From NCBI GenBank assembly GCA_964293305.1, contig CAXYYO010000005.1, positions 1 through 64,000 on the forward strand: a stretch of DNA of 64,000 nt. The letters are read 5' to 3'. The position numbers and the translations under genes were made by a program. The stretch comes from CALAGJ01 sp964293305 (GTDB lineage Bacteria; Bacteroidota; Bacteroidia; Chitinophagales; Chitinophagaceae). The notes under the pieces were generated by a model, which was not told where the DNA came from, did no database searches, and worked only from the letters and a program-made list of their open reading frames with translations. Below, piece after piece: positions 63,799 to 64,000 of this stretch (positions are counted from its first letter, which is position 1; every line of letters begins with the position of its first letter).

Positions 63799-64000
63799 TT
63801 TCTCCTTTTAATCTTTCAACTATTGTATATGCCCATTTTTCCAAAGTATACTGTTTAGCAAACTGTCTTGCCTTACTCATTTTAGCCTCAAGTGCATACC
63901 TGTCTCCAATTTTTTGGAGGATAAAATCAGCAATTTCGTTTGCAAGATTTGACTGTACAATAAACCCTCTTTCGTCATTCATTCCAACGATAGTTGCTGC
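63791..64000 (-). CDS. C-terminal end of a GT4 glycosyltransferase, truncated by the window edge
   Basis: 70 codons reach the window end in frame. The sequence (AATIVGMNDERGFIV, then LANEIADFILQKIGDRYALE and KMSKARQFAKQYTLEKWAY) is the characteristic tail of a GT-B glycosyltransferase following the nucleotide-sugar site. The start lies beyond base 64000, so length and substrate are unknown. First visible gene of the polysaccharide operon. Confidence 0.8.
   Translation of the reverse strand, partial: AATIVGMNDERGFIVQSNLANEIADFILQKIGDRYALEAKMSKARQFAKQYTLEKWAYTIVERLKGENV

Noticed and set aside
1..64000. Search for tRNA, rRNA, CRISPR arrays and intact insertion sequences
   Set aside because: The only T-arm consensus with an acceptor stem belongs to tmRNA; no spaced identical direct repeats and no transposase reading frame were seen.

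Overview
The window comes from an AT-rich member of the Bacteroidota, most likely a Chitinophagaceae-type relative. The evidence is type IX secretion C-terminal sorting domains on two exported proteins, a gldC gene, the tmRNA tag GESNFAMAA, a fused alpha/beta E1 dehydrogenase, many lipoproteins, a TonB-dependent receptor with a carboxypeptidase-like N-terminal domain, and repeated TAnnTTTG -7 promoter boxes with very short leaders. No ribosomal RNA, tRNA, CRISPR array, prophage or intact insertion sequence was seen.

Layout. 0-4 kb: fused 2-oxoacid dehydrogenase E1 and a PDZ protein. 4-8.8 kb: miaB, then a tightly packed run of sigma-54 activator, lptE, a hypothetical gene and secG. 9.4-14.5 kb, minus strand: a cobalamin riboswitch heading nrdB-nrdA (class Ia ribonucleotide reductase) and a lipoprotein, followed by a PAS protein and a thioesterase. 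14.9-20.4 kb: psd, a degenerate sulfatase, rseP, tmRNA and a GDP-mannose-3,5-epimerase homologue. 20.6-29.2 kb: gldC-yqeY-cvpA, a hydrolase, a CBS protein, a BamA-like barrel, an ABC ATPase with a membrane partner, and a Sua5-family gene. 29-42 kb: mixed housekeeping and surface genes, including DUF4136, CDGSH, DinB, PrsW, GNAT, a GHL10 hydrolase, a very large SNF2 protein with SWIM motifs, a Tat-exported GH1 and an LpxH-like phosphoesterase. 42-55 kb: an exported-protein island with a PhoX/DUF839-like lipoprotein, an imelysin-like/di-haem peroxidase fusion, a mono-haem anchor protein, a TonB receptor, a T9SS-exported PhoD phosphatase and a T9SS beta-helix protein. 55.4-56.8 kb: ubiA and ruvX. 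56.8-64 kb: a minus-strand exopolysaccharide operon, from a truncated glycosyltransferase down to a CpsB/YwqE phosphatase.

Beyond ordinary genes, three things stand out. First, a previously unlabelled family of about 170-bp intergenic elements occurs four times in the same orientation, with CCAG...CTGG terminal inverted repeats and a CAACAATTGTTG internal palindrome; it looks like a MITE or a structured intergenic element. Second, two arrays of four TAAC/TAAT units at exactly 11-bp steps lie upstream of the TonB receptor and the beta-helix T9SS gene. They have PHO-box-like geometry and suggest that the 42-55 kb island is a phosphate-starvation regulon. Third, a B12 riboswitch controls a B12-independent ribonucleotide reductase. 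A sulfatase homologue lacking its formylglycine residue is also notable.

All family calls are from reading the translations. No searches, alignments or folding programs were run.
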